DNA from: Nonomuraea wenchangensis
GTDB lineage: Bacteria > Actinomycetota > Actinomycetes > Streptosporangiales > Streptosporangiaceae
Length of the DNA: 64,000 bases
Reading direction: 5' to 3'
Assembly: GCF_900111685.1 (NCBI RefSeq)
Contig: NZ_FOHX01000010.1
Coordinates: forward strand, 248,001 to 312,000
The notes beneath the pieces are model-generated. The model saw only the letters and a program-made list of their open reading frames with translations. It was not told the DNA's origin and did not search any database. Within the stretch, counting starts at the first letter, position 1. Every line of letters starts with the position of its first letter. This document shows positions 33,859-42,251 of this stretch, one piece after another. A program made the translations under genes and the position numbers.

Positions 33859-35538
33859 GTGAGAGCGGCCCAGCTGGCCACGGTCACCGTCGCCGGCGAG
33901 CCGGACGTCTTCGCCATGCGCCAGGTGGGCCGCGAGGTCGCCGCCGCGCTCGGCATGTCCCAGCAGGACCAGATCCGGGTGGCGACCGCGCTGAGCGAGC
34001 TGGGCAGGGAGATCGTCATCGAGGGCGCGGCCGGCATGGTGGTCGTCTTCGCCCTCGACCTCGGCGACCTCGTGATGGAGGTGAGCTTCCCCGACGCCGC
34101 CGCCCGTCACGTGGACGAGGGCGTGACCATGGCCGGGCGGCTCATGGACGCGGTCGACGCCGGCGAGCGCGGCCGGGTGGTGCTGCGCAAGCGGCTGCCG
34201 GCGAGCGCGTCCGCGCTGTCGGCCGCGCAGGTCCGCGCCAAGGTCAACGCCCTGGCCCCGGTCAGCGCGCTGGACGAGCTGCGCCAGCAGAACCACGAGC
34301 TCGCCTCGACCCTGGAGGCGGTCCGCCAGCTCAACGCCGAGCTGGAGGAGACCAACCACGGCGTCATGGCGCTGTACAACCAGCTCTCCGCCGAGCTGGA
34401 GGAGACCAACCGGGGCGTCGTCGCGCTCTACGCCGAGCTGGACGAGAAGTCGATGCAGCTGCGCGAGGCCAGCGACGCCAAGAACCGGTTCTGGGCCACG
34501 GTCAGCCACGAGCTGCGCACGCCGCTCAACTCGATCATCGGCCTGGTCCGGCTGCTGACCGGCCCCGGCGGGGAGCCGCTGGGCGAGGAGCAGGCGCGGC
34601 AGGTCGAGCTGATCGGCTCCTCGGCCGAGACCCTGCTCACCCTGGTCAGCGAGCTGCTCGACATCGGCAAGGCCGAGTCGGGGCGGCTCGACCCGCAGCT
34701 CACCACCGTCGACCTCGTCGCCCTGGCCGAACGGCTGCGCATGACGATGGGGCCGGCGCAGAGCACCGATCGGGTCACGCTGCGCGTCAACGTCCCGCCG
34801 CCGCCGTTCACCATGCAGGCCGACGAGGCCATGCTCACCAGGATCCTGCGCAACCTGCTGGCCAACAGCCTGAAGTTCACCCAGGAGGGCGAGGTCGTGC
34901 TGGAGGTGGCCCACGACCCGGCCGCCGGCGAGACGGTCTTCACCGTCGCCGACACGGGCATCGGCATCCCCGCCGAGCACCTGGAACGGGTCTTCGAGGA
35001 GTTCTACCAGGTGCCGGGGCCGGCGCAGACCCGGGCCAAGGGCACCGGCCTCGGGCTGGCGTACGCGCGGCGGCTGGCCGAGGCGATGGGCGGCACGCTG
35101 ACCCTGGCCAGCACGCTGGGGGAGGGCACCACGGCGGTGCTGCGGCTGCCGTACGAGTCGCACGACGTGCCCGTCGCGCAGCGGATCCTCGTCGCCGACG
35201 ACGACGAGAACTTCCGCGCCGGGGTGCGGCGCATGCTCACCGGGTTCGCCGCGCACATCGACGAGGCGCCCGACGGCGCCGCCGCGCTCGCCGCGATGGC
35301 CGCCGCGCCGCCCGACCTGGCCCTGCTGGACCTGCTCATGCCCGGCCTCGACGGCACGGCCGTCCTGCAGCGCATGGCGGGCGACGAGCGGCTGCGGGAC
35401 GTCCCCGTGATCATCGTCACTCTGGCGCAGGCGCACCGGCGTCCCGAGCGGGCCGAGGCCGTGCTCGGCAAGCAGGGACTGCGCAGGGACGTGCTGCTGA
35501 ACGCCATCCGCCAGGCACTGGGGAGCCGTGATGAGTGA
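33859..35538 (+). CDS. Hybrid histidine kinase with N-terminal RsbT-like domain
   Basis: A 559-residue protein. Residues 1-112 resemble the RsbT/GHKL fold (FAMRQVGREVAAALGMSQQD, VATALSELGREIV) but lack a clear ATP lid. A coiled coil (about 135-205) carries two ELEETN(H/R)GV(M/V)ALY units. HisKA has the phosphorylated His217 in VSHELRTPLN; HATPase_c (about 320-435) has NLLANSLKFT and DTGIGIPAEHLERVF; REC has Asp491 in LLDLLMPG. GGGGAGGG precedes GTG 33859. It likely receives input from the stressosome and passes phosphate within itself and to the next gene's receiver. Confidence 0.92.
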   Translation: MRAAQLATVTVAGEPDVFAMRQVGREVAAALGMSQQDQIRVATALSELGREIVIEGAAGMVVVFALDLGDLVMEVSFPDAAARHVDEGVTMAGRLMDAVDAGERGRVVLRKRLPASASALSAAQVRAKVNALAPVSALDELRQQNHELASTLEAVRQLNAELEETNHGVMALYNQLSAELEETNRGVVALYAELDEKSMQLREASDAKNRFWATVSHELRTPLNSIIGLVRLLTGPGGEPLGEEQARQVELIGSSAETLLTLVSELLDIGKAESGRLDPQLTTVDLVALAERLRMTMGPAQSTDRVTLRVNVPPPPFTMQADEAMLTRILRNLLANSLKFTQEGEVVLEVAHDPAAGETVFTVADTGIGIPAEHLERVFEEFYQVPGPAQTRAKGTGLGLAYARRLAEAMGGTLTLASTLGEGTTAVLRLPYESHDVPVAQRILVADDDENFRAGVRRMLTGFAAHIDEAPDGAAALAAMAAAPPDLALLDLLMPGLDGTAVLQRMAGDERLRDVPVIIVTLAQAHRRPERAEAVLGKQGLRRDVLLNAIRQALGSRDE

Positions 35539-37153
35539 CGCGACGCCGCCGGAGGCGACGATCCTCGTCGTCGACGACACCCCCACCAAGCTCTACATCC
35601 TGTCGAGCTGGCTGCGCCGGGCCGGGTACGCGGTGGTCGAGGCCACCGGCGGCCTGGAGGCGCTGCAGCGCATCGCCGAGCTCCATCCCGACCTGGTGGT
35701 GCTCGACGTACGGCTGCCGGACATCTCCGGCTACGAGGTGTGCGAGCGCATCAAGAGCGATCCCGCGACGTCCTCGATCCCCGTGATCCAGATCTCCGGC
35801 GCGGCCATCACCGCCGCCGACCGGGCGCTCGGCCTGCACCGGGGCGCCGACGGCTACCTGGCCGAGCCGGTCGAGCCGGACGAGTTCGTCGCCACCGTGG
35901 AGGCGGCCCTGCGCTACCACCGGGCGCGGCAGCGGGCCGAGCGCCTGGCCGCCCGCCTCGGCGCGCTCACCGACCTCACGCTGGCCATGAACGCCGCCCA
36001 GACCTTCGACGAGCTGCTGTCCACCGCCGTCTCGGGCACCAGCCGCATCCTGGGGCGGAGGACCGGGGTGGTGGCTCTCGCGCCCGACGGGCGTACCCGC
36101 AGGCTGACCGCGCTGCCGCCGGACGGGACCCCCACGTTCAGGACGGTCCAGCCGCCCGTGCTGCAGTTCCTCGGCGAGCGGGCGCTCGGCCAGCGGGCCG
36201 GCACGGAGTTCCTCATCATCCCGCACGACTACTGGTCGGGGATCGCGCCCGACACCCCGTCCCGGCAGGACATCACGGCCGTGCTGTCGCGCACCAAACG
36301 CGACCGGCCGCCCGTGCTGCTCGGCGTGGAGCCGGACCCCGAGCTGGACCAGGACGAGCTGAGCATGCTGCGCCAGCTCGGCCAGGCCGTGGCGCTGGCG
36401 GTGGAGGCGCTGCGCGCCTACGCCGAGGAGCACGCGATCGCGCTGACCCTGCAGCGCAGCCTGCTGCCCTCGCGCGTCCCCCAGGTGGCGGGGCTCGACA
36501 TCGTCTGGCGCTACCAGCCGGCGGTGGACAACGTCGAGGTGGGCGGCGACTTCTACGAGGTGCTGGAGCTGGGCGAGCAGGTCCTGGTCGCGGTCGGCGA
36601 CGTCCAGGGGCACTCGCTGCTGGCCGCCACCGTGATGGCCGAGCTGCGCCACGCGCTGCGCGCCTCGCTCATCGGCAAGGTGGAGCTCGACCAGTCGCTG
36701 TCGCTGCTCAACGACGTGCTGCGCCGCTACCACCCGCGGATGACCGCGACCGTGTGCCTGACGCTGCTCGACCCGGCGACCGGCGAGGCGCAGATCGCCA
36801 ACGCCGGCCACATCCCGCCACTGCTGCTCGACGGCGACGGCGGGGCCCGCTACCACGAGCGCTTCGGCAACCTGCTCCTGGGCGTGGCCGAGGAGGTCTA
36901 CCGGATCGACCGAGTCGTGGTGCCGCCGGGCGGGTCGGTGCTGATGTTCACCGACGGGCTCGTGGAGGACCGCGACAAGTATCTCGACGACAGCCTGGAG
37001 ATCGCCCGGCGCGCCGCCGAGGAGATCGGCGACGACATGGACGAGGCGGCCGGCCGGCTCATCGACACCTTCGGCGCACGGGAGGACGACGTCGCCCTGG
37101 TGATCGTCCGCCGCCGCCCCGATGATCGCCCGCCGCTGCCCGCCGAGGGGTGA
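35531..37153 (+). CDS. Response regulator with PP2C (SpoIIE/RsbU-type) phosphatase output
   Basis: A 540-residue protein: REC domain with Asp59 (LVVLDVRLPD) and the switch Lys region, a GAF-like middle domain (about 150-290) and a C-terminal PP2C phosphatase with VGGDFYEVLELG, AVGDVQGHSLLAATV, NAGHIPPLLLDG, MFTDGLVEDR and REDDVALVIV. It would dephosphorylate an anti-anti-sigma protein in response to the histidine kinase. ATG 35531 follows GGGGAG and overlaps the kinase gene by 8 bases. It is the probable output of the cluster; the sigma factor itself is not in the window. Confidence 0.92.
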   Translation: MSDATPPEATILVVDDTPTKLYILSSWLRRAGYAVVEATGGLEALQRIAELHPDLVVLDVRLPDISGYEVCERIKSDPATSSIPVIQISGAAITAADRALGLHRGADGYLAEPVEPDEFVATVEAALRYHRARQRAERLAARLGALTDLTLAMNAAQTFDELLSTAVSGTSRILGRRTGVVALAPDGRTRRLTALPPDGTPTFRTVQPPVLQFLGERALGQRAGTEFLIIPHDYWSGIAPDTPSRQDITAVLSRTKRDRPPVLLGVEPDPELDQDELSMLRQLGQAVALAVEALRAYAEEHAIALTLQRSLLPSRVPQVAGLDIVWRYQPAVDNVEVGGDFYEVLELGEQVLVAVGDVQGHSLLAATVMAELRHALRASLIGKVELDQSLSLLNDVLRRYHPRMTATVCLTLLDPATGEAQIANAGHIPPLLLDGDGGARYHERFGNLLLGVAEEVYRIDRVVVPPGGSVLMFTDGLVEDRDKYLDDSLEIARRAAEEIGDDMDEAAGRLIDTFGAREDDVALVIVRRRPDDRPPLPAEG

Positions 37154-37166
37154 CGCCGGACGCCGC

Positions 37167-37907
37167 TCACCGCTCGATGAGCGTGACCTCCAGGGAGTAG
37201 TGCGAGGCGCGGTAGACGTGCGAGCCGTGCTCGACCGCCCGGCCCTGGTCGTCGTAGGTGGTGCGGACCATGGTGAGCAGCGGGGCGCCGCGGCGCTCGG
37301 CCAGCAGCCGCGCCTCGGCCTGGGAGGCGGCGCGGGCCCCGATGCGCTGGTTGGCCACCCGCATGCGTACGCCCGCGGCGCGCAGCAGCTCGTACAGGCC
37401 GCGGGTCTGCAGGTCGGCGCGGGTGAGCTGGGCGAGGCCCAGCGGCAGCCAGTTGTGCAGCACGGCCAGCGGCTCGCTCGCCGCGAAGCGCAGCCGCTCC
37501 AGGTAGAGGATGTCGGCGCCGGGCTCGACGCCGAGCACGGCGGCGACGTCCTCCTCGGCCGTGCGCGGCTCCAGCGCCAGCACCTGCGTGGCCGGCTCCT
37601 GGCCGGCGCGGCGCAGGTCGTCGTAGAGGCTGGTCAGCTCGACCGAGCGCTTGACCTGGCCGTGCACCACCTGCGTGCCGACGCCCCGCTTGCGGACCAG
37701 CAGGCCCTTGTCCACGAGATATTGGATCGCCTGGCGGATCGTGGGGCGCGACAGGCCGAGCCGGTCGGCCAGCAGGATCTCGTTGTCCAGCCGCGAGCCG
37801 GGGGGCAGGTCGCCTCGCCGGATGGCCTCGGCGATCTGCTCGGCCACCTGGAAATAGAGTGGCACGGGGCTGGATCGATCCAGGTCGATCGCCAGATTCG
37901 AGGTCAT
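37167..37907 (-). CDS. GntR-family regulator (HutC/UTRA type)
   Basis: A 246-residue repressor. The winged helix (VPLYFQVAEQIAEAIRRGDL, EILLADRLGLSRPTIRQAIQ) is followed by a UTRA ligand domain with ILYLERLRFAASEPLAVLHNWLP and TMVRTTYDDQGRAVEHGS, typical for sensing sugars, amines or phosphorylated small molecules. TAAGCT (37915-37920, minus) ends seven bases before the ATG, so it may be leaderless. It faces the phosphatase gene at 37971 across a 63-base gap with a palindrome. Confidence 0.92.
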   Translation of the reverse strand: MTSNLAIDLDRSSPVPLYFQVAEQIAEAIRRGDLPPGSRLDNEILLADRLGLSRPTIRQAIQYLVDKGLLVRKRGVGTQVVHGQVKRSVELTSLYDDLRRAGQEPATQVLALEPRTAEEDVAAVLGVEPGADILYLERLRFAASEPLAVLHNWLPLGLAQLTRADLQTRGLYELLRAAGVRMRVANQRIGARAASQAEARLLAERRGAPLLTMVRTTYDDQGRAVEHGSHVYRASHYSLEVTLIER

Positions 37908-37933
37908 GCTGATCAGCTTAACCGAGGTCAGAA

Positions 37934-37943
37934 TGTCATGACA
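37934..37943. promoter_or_regulatory. 10-base palindrome in the GntR/phosphatase intergenic region
   Basis: TGTCATGACA is a perfect palindrome between two divergent starts and resembles HutC-family half-site pairs such as TGTCTAGACA. It probably lets the GntR protein control both genes. Confidence 0.55.
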
Positions 37944-37970
37944 AACGATCGGCGCGTTAGGGTGGGAACG

Positions 37971-38762
37971 ATGGATGCGACAGAGCTGCTCGACACCGCC
38001 GCCGAGGCGGCCAGGTCCGTGGGCCCCCGGCTGCGCGAGGCGTTCCGGTCCCGGCCCGCGGTGGACACCAAACGCGACTTCCACGACCCCGTCACCGAGC
38101 ACGACCGCGCCGCCGAGGAGGCGATCCGCGCGGTCATCGAGGCGCGCGCCCCCGGCAGCGCCGTGGTCGGCGAGGAGGGAGGGGCCACCGGCTCCGGCGA
38201 CCTCGTCTGGTACGTCGACCCGATCGACGGCACCGCCAACTTCGCCGCCGGCCTGCCCTACTTCTGCGTCTCCATCGCCGCCGCCGTGCACGGCGAGCTG
38301 GTGGCCGGCGTGGTCTACGACCCGGTGCGCGACGACGCGTTCACCGCGAGCACCGAGGGCGCCTGGTGCAACGGCGAGCCGATCCGCAGCCGCGGCGCGG
38401 CCGGCGACCGTGAGGCCATGCTGCTGTGCTCCTACCCGCAGCCGGGCGACCTCGAGGCCGAGGGCGACGAGGCGCTGCTGCGCTACGGGCGGCTCCTGCG
38501 CGCGTTCTCCACCATCCGGCGGCCGGGCAGCACGGCGCTCAACCTGGCGCACGTCGCTGCCGGCTGGTCCGACGCCACCTACGGCACCGGGTCCCAGCCC
38601 TGGGACGTCGCCGCCGGGGCGCTGCTGGTGCGCCAGGCGGGCGGCGTCTATCTGGGTGACCCCCTGGTCAAGGGCGACTACCTGGCGCACGTCGGCGGCT
38701 TCGACCTGGCCGGCTCGGCCCTGGCCGAGGTGAGCGGCCGCCTGCGCCGCACCCCGTCCTGA
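37971..38762 (+). CDS. Inositol-monophosphatase-family sugar phosphatase
   Basis: A 263-residue metal-dependent phosphatase (IMPase/histidinol-phosphatase fold). Metal ligands lie in VVGEEGG, WYVDPIDGTANFAAGLPYFC and SQPWDVAAGALLVRQAGG. TAGGGT at 37958-37963 ends seven bases before the ATG, so leaderless translation is likely. Divergent from the GntR gene, which suggests an inducible sugar-phosphate or polyol function; substrate unknown. Confidence 0.9.
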   Translation: MDATELLDTAAEAARSVGPRLREAFRSRPAVDTKRDFHDPVTEHDRAAEEAIRAVIEARAPGSAVVGEEGGATGSGDLVWYVDPIDGTANFAAGLPYFCVSIAAAVHGELVAGVVYDPVRDDAFTASTEGAWCNGEPIRSRGAAGDREAMLLCSYPQPGDLEAEGDEALLRYGRLLRAFSTIRRPGSTALNLAHVAAGWSDATYGTGSQPWDVAAGALLVRQAGGVYLGDPLVKGDYLAHVGGFDLAGSALAEVSGRLRRTPS

Positions 38763-38780
38763 CCGCCCCGCCCGGCCCCC

Positions 38781-39494
38781 TCAGTCGAGCGACGCGACGA
38801 GGGCGGGCAGGGCGGCCAGCGTCGTGATGCGCGGGAAGCCGGCCGGCGCCCGCTCCACGCCGAGCCGGTCGAGCCAGGCCGAGCGCATGCCGGTGACCGC
38901 CGGTGCCGTCACGTCCCTCACGACGTCGTCGCCCACTAGCAGCACCTCCTCCGGCGCCAGCCCGAGGGCCGCGGCGGCGCCGGTGTAGGCGGCGGGTGAC
39001 GGCTTGAAGTGCCCGTCCAGCACCTCGCCGGTCAGCACCGTATGCAGCGGGCCGGCCAGGCCGATCGCGCGGACCTTGGCCTCCTGCATCGGCTGCGTGC
39101 CGTTGGTGAGCACCCCGAGCGCCGGCCCTGCGGACCCGGCCAGGGCGGCCACGGCCGCCGCCGCGTCGGGGAAGGCGGTCCAGCTCCGCCGGTAGCGGGC
39201 GGCGAAGTCGGCGTAGGCCGCGTCGAGGCCGTCCGTCCCGGGGCCGGGCTCGGGCACGTCGAGCTCCCTGCACAGGGCGCGCAGACGCAGCCGGCGCTGC
39301 TCCTGCACCGTGCACTCGCCCGCCTGCCAGCGCGCGAGGTAAGGCCCCTCCAGCGCCGCCCACAACGCGGGCGCCTCGGCCCCGCGCGGATGGCCGGGGA
39401 AACGCGCCGCGAGCCAGTCCGCGATCGCCGCGTCGGCGGCGGCCCGGTGGTCGAGCAGCGTGCCGTCCAGGTCGAACAGGACCCCCTTGATCAT
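38781..39494 (-). CDS. HAD-superfamily hydrolase
   Basis: A 237-residue HAD phosphatase. Motif I is VLFDLDGTLLDH with the nucleophile Asp; motif II is GVLTNGTQ; motif III/IV is HFKPSPAAYTGAAAAL and LLVGDDVVRDV. A helical cap domain (about 20-95) determines substrate. Its ATG overlaps the stop of the upstream DUF402 gene by four bases (ATGA), so the two are co-translated. Confidence 0.9.
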   Translation of the reverse strand: MIKGVLFDLDGTLLDHRAAADAAIADWLAARFPGHPRGAEAPALWAALEGPYLARWQAGECTVQEQRRLRLRALCRELDVPEPGPGTDGLDAAYADFAARYRRSWTAFPDAAAAVAALAGSAGPALGVLTNGTQPMQEAKVRAIGLAGPLHTVLTGEVLDGHFKPSPAAYTGAAAALGLAPEEVLLVGDDVVRDVTAPAVTGMRSAWLDRLGVERAPAGFPRITTLAALPALVASLD

Positions 39495-40243
39495 GGCCCC
39501 GACGATACCGGGCGCGCCCCGGGCGCGGCAGAGAGGGCGATGCGCTCGGCGGTCTCGTGCGGCGGGTAGCCCAGGGTCAGGCCGCGCACCGACAGCGGCG
39601 CCCGGGCGAAGCGGGTCTCGGCGTCGTCGGTGAGCACGTAGCGGACGGCGGGGGAGTCGCGCCGGTGCTCGTCGAGCGCCGCCGCCTCCGGCTCGGCCAG
39701 CTCAGGCGGCAGCGCCTCCAGGTAGTCGGCGATGAGCGAGTCGAGGTCGAACAGCAGGGCGTAGCGCGCGGCGGTGCCCGCCACCACCCGGACCAGCTCG
39801 CCGGCCGGCTCCGCCCGGTAGACCAGGCCGGCGCCGCCGCTCGCGGCGAACCAGCGCAGCGCCTCCTCCACCGGCAGCGTGAACGCCCCGTACGGCTTGC
39901 GCCCGTACAGCAGGGCCTCGGCGATCCACCGGTCGCACCACAGCTCGTCCCGGTAGGGCGTCGGCGCGGCCGGGTCCACCGTCAGGCCCTGGGCGAGCAC
40001 GGGGTTCCATGCCGACACCAGCGGGCTGCTGAAGCGCGGCATGCGGGGGCCGCGCCAGTGGCTGAGCGGGTAGCCGTACCAGACGGTGACGACCTCGACC
40101 CGCCGGTCGGGCAGGGGGCGCTGGTAGGTGCCGTTCATGATGTGGCCGCCCTCGGGGTGCCGCCAGGGGCCGGGGGCGATGCCTGCGCCTGTGGGGACCG
40201 GGGGAGTCCGGTAGTCGGGATGCAGGATCCACGTGTCCGCCAC
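39491..40243 (-). CDS. DUF402 domain protein
   Basis: A 250-residue protein with an N-terminal extension and a C-terminal DUF402 domain (DELWCDRWIAEALLYG, LLFDLDSLIADYLEALPPEL). DUF402 proteins include nucleoside-diphosphate phosphatases and RNA-linked enzymes, but this one has no proven activity. GTG 40243, giving ADTWILHPDYR, follows GGGAAGGG at about 8 bases; longer frames add an unlikely basic extension. It leads an operon with the HAD hydrolase. Confidence 0.8.
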   Translation of the reverse strand: MADTWILHPDYRTPPVPTGAGIAPGPWRHPEGGHIMNGTYQRPLPDRRVEVVTVWYGYPLSHWRGPRMPRFSSPLVSAWNPVLAQGLTVDPAAPTPYRDELWCDRWIAEALLYGRKPYGAFTLPVEEALRWFAASGGAGLVYRAEPAGELVRVVAGTAARYALLFDLDSLIADYLEALPPELAEPEAAALDEHRRDSPAVRYVLTDDAETRFARAPLSVRGLTLGYPPHETAERIALSAAPGARPVSSGP

Positions 40244-40343
40244 GGTTGAGGCCCTTCCCGATCGGCGTGGAGTGCGGGAGCACCAGAGTGGCATCGTGCA
40301 TCACCGCTCACCCCGTTGCAAAGAGGGCGTCGGTGGAGGCGGG

Positions 40344-40997
40344 TCAGGTGCGGGCGCGGAAGGCGCCCGCCTGCCGGACGTGCTCGATCATGGCGTGCTC
40401 GGCCGCCTCGCCGTCGCCCGACGCCAGGGCCGCCAGGATGGCCTCGTGCGCGTCGAGCTGGGCCTGGACCTGGTCCGGCGCCAGCCACAGCGACGCCTCC
40501 GCCGGCACGGGGACGCTGTTGCGCACCGCCCGCGCGTGCGCGCCCAGGAACGCGGGCCCGCCGATGTCCACGATGCGCAGGTGGAAGCGGAGGCTCTGCT
40601 CGCCCAGCCGGTCGCCCCGGCCGTGCGCGGCGTCCTCGACCATGGCGGCGTGCAGCTCGCGCAGCTCGGCCAGCTCCTCGGCCGTGACGCGGGCGGCGGC
40701 GAGCCGGGCGCCGAGCCCTTCGACGACGGCGCGCAGACCGTAGTACTCCGCCAGCGCCTCCTCGCCGAGGTCCACCACGGTGGCCCCGTGGTGCGCCTCA
40801 TATCTGATGAGGCGGTCCTTCTCCAGCCTGCGCAGCGCCTCGCGCACCGGCGTGACGGACACGCCGAGCCGCCTGGCCACCTCGCCGGCCCGCAGCGCGG
40901 TCCCGCCGGGGATGCGCGCGTTGCGGAGGTCGTCGAGCAGCGTGTTGTAGACGTAGTCGGCCTTGCTGACAGGGGGCCGCGGCTCCAGCGCTGACAT
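40344..40997 (-). CDS. GntR-family regulator (FadR/FCD type)
   Basis: A 217-residue regulator. The winged helix is SKADYVYNTLLDDLRNARIP with LRAGEVARRLGVSVTPVREA; the C-terminal FCD domain has the metal-type His and Asp residues in LRFHLRIVD and HEAILAALASGD. It diverges from a CoA-transferase/lyase operon that starts 66 bases away and most likely represses it until an acyl-CoA or organic acid binds. Confidence 0.92.
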   Translation of the reverse strand: MSALEPRPPVSKADYVYNTLLDDLRNARIPGGTALRAGEVARRLGVSVTPVREALRRLEKDRLIRYEAHHGATVVDLGEEALAEYYGLRAVVEGLGARLAAARVTAEELAELRELHAAMVEDAAHGRGDRLGEQSLRFHLRIVDIGGPAFLGAHARAVRNSVPVPAEASLWLAPDQVQAQLDAHEAILAALASGDGEAAEHAMIEHVRQAGAFRART

Positions 40998-41063
40998 GTC
41001 GTCCAGTGTCCCGTACGTTCTCGTCGGATTGACCTATGACATATTTCTTATAACTTACATTTC

Positions 41064-42251
41064 ATGACGATCCTCGGCGACCTGCGGGTCATCGACGCGG
41101 CGACCCTGTTCGCCGGTCCCTCCGCCGCGATGATGCTCGGCGACTTCGGCGCCGACGTGATCAAGATCGAGCACCCCCGGCGCGGCGACCCGTCGCGCGG
41201 CCACGGCGCGTCGGCCGGCGGCGTCGGCCTGTGGTGGAAGACGCTCGCCCGCAACAAGCGCACCGCCGCCGTCGACCTGTCGCGCGCCGAGGGCCAGGAG
41301 ATCCTGCGCCGCCTGTGCGAGCGCTCCGACGTGCTGATCGAGAACTTCCGCCCCGGCACGCTCGAACGCTGGGACCTCGACCCCGAGGACCTGCTGAAGC
41401 TCAACCCCCGGCTGATCGTGGCCAGGATGACCGGGTTCGGGCAGCACGGGCCGATGGCGCGGCAGCCGGGGTTCGGCACGCTGGCCGAGGCGATGAGCGG
41501 CTTCGCGGCCATGACCGGTCAGCCCGACGGCCCGCCCACGCTGCCGCCCCTGGCCCTCGCCGACGGCATCGCGGGCCTCGCCATGTCGTACGCGATCATG
41601 CTCGCCCTGCACGCCCGCGAGCGCACCGGTCGCGGCCAGGTGATCGACCTGGCCATCATCGAGCCGATCATGGGCCTGCTGGGGCCGCAGATGACCGCCT
41701 ACAAGGCGCTCGGCGTGGTGCCGCAGCGCACCGGCAACCGGTCCAGCAGCAACGCCCCCCGCAACACCTACCGCACCCGCGACGGCCGCTGGCTGGCGAT
41801 CTCCACCAGCGCCCAGCCGATCGCCGAGCGCGTGGTCACCCTCGTCGGCCGGCCCGACCTGGTCGAGCAGCCGTGGTTCGCCACCGGGCAGGGCCGCGTC
41901 CAGCACGTGGACGAGCTGGACGAGGCCGTCGCCTCCTGGATCGCCGAGCGTGACGCCGCCGAGGTCGTAGCCCGCTTCGAGGAGGCGCAGGCCGCCGTCG
42001 CGCCCATCTACGACGTCACCGACATCGCCCAGGACCCTCAGTACGAGGCGCTCGGCACCTTCGTCGAGCTGCCCGACGAGGAGCTGGGCACCGTCACCAT
42101 GCAGAACGTCATGTTCCGCCTGTCGGACACCCCGGGCGAGATCCGCTGGCCGGGGCGTCCGCTCGGCAGGGACACCGACGAGGTGCTGGGCGAGCTCGAC
42201 TACTCCCGCGAGCGCCTGGCCGAGCTGCGCGAGGCCGGGGTGATCGCATGA
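41064..42251 (+). CDS. Family III CoA-transferase (CaiB/BaiF type)
   Basis: A 395-residue enzyme that moves CoA from one carboxylate to another. LRVIDAATLFAGPSAAMMLGDFGADVIKIE is shortened here to FAGPSAAMMLGDFGADVIKIE; the catalytic Asp lies in the conserved stretch near residue 165 (ADGIAGLAMSYAIM). FRPGTLERWDL and RTGNRSSSNAPRN are family marks. The upstream DNA is AT-rich with TAACTT at 41051-41056 seven bases before the ATG and no ribosome site, so it is probably leaderless. It overlaps the CitE-like gene by four bases (ATGA). Probably part of organic-acid catabolism. Confidence 0.92.
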   Translation: MTILGDLRVIDAATLFAGPSAAMMLGDFGADVIKIEHPRRGDPSRGHGASAGGVGLWWKTLARNKRTAAVDLSRAEGQEILRRLCERSDVLIENFRPGTLERWDLDPEDLLKLNPRLIVARMTGFGQHGPMARQPGFGTLAEAMSGFAAMTGQPDGPPTLPPLALADGIAGLAMSYAIMLALHARERTGRGQVIDLAIIEPIMGLLGPQMTAYKALGVVPQRTGNRSSSNAPRNTYRTRDGRWLAISTSAQPIAERVVTLVGRPDLVEQPWFATGQGRVQHVDELDEAVASWIAERDAAEVVARFEEAQAAVAPIYDVTDIAQDPQYEALGTFVELPDEELGTVTMQNVMFRLSDTPGEIRWPGRPLGRDTDEVLGELDYSRERLAELREAGVIA

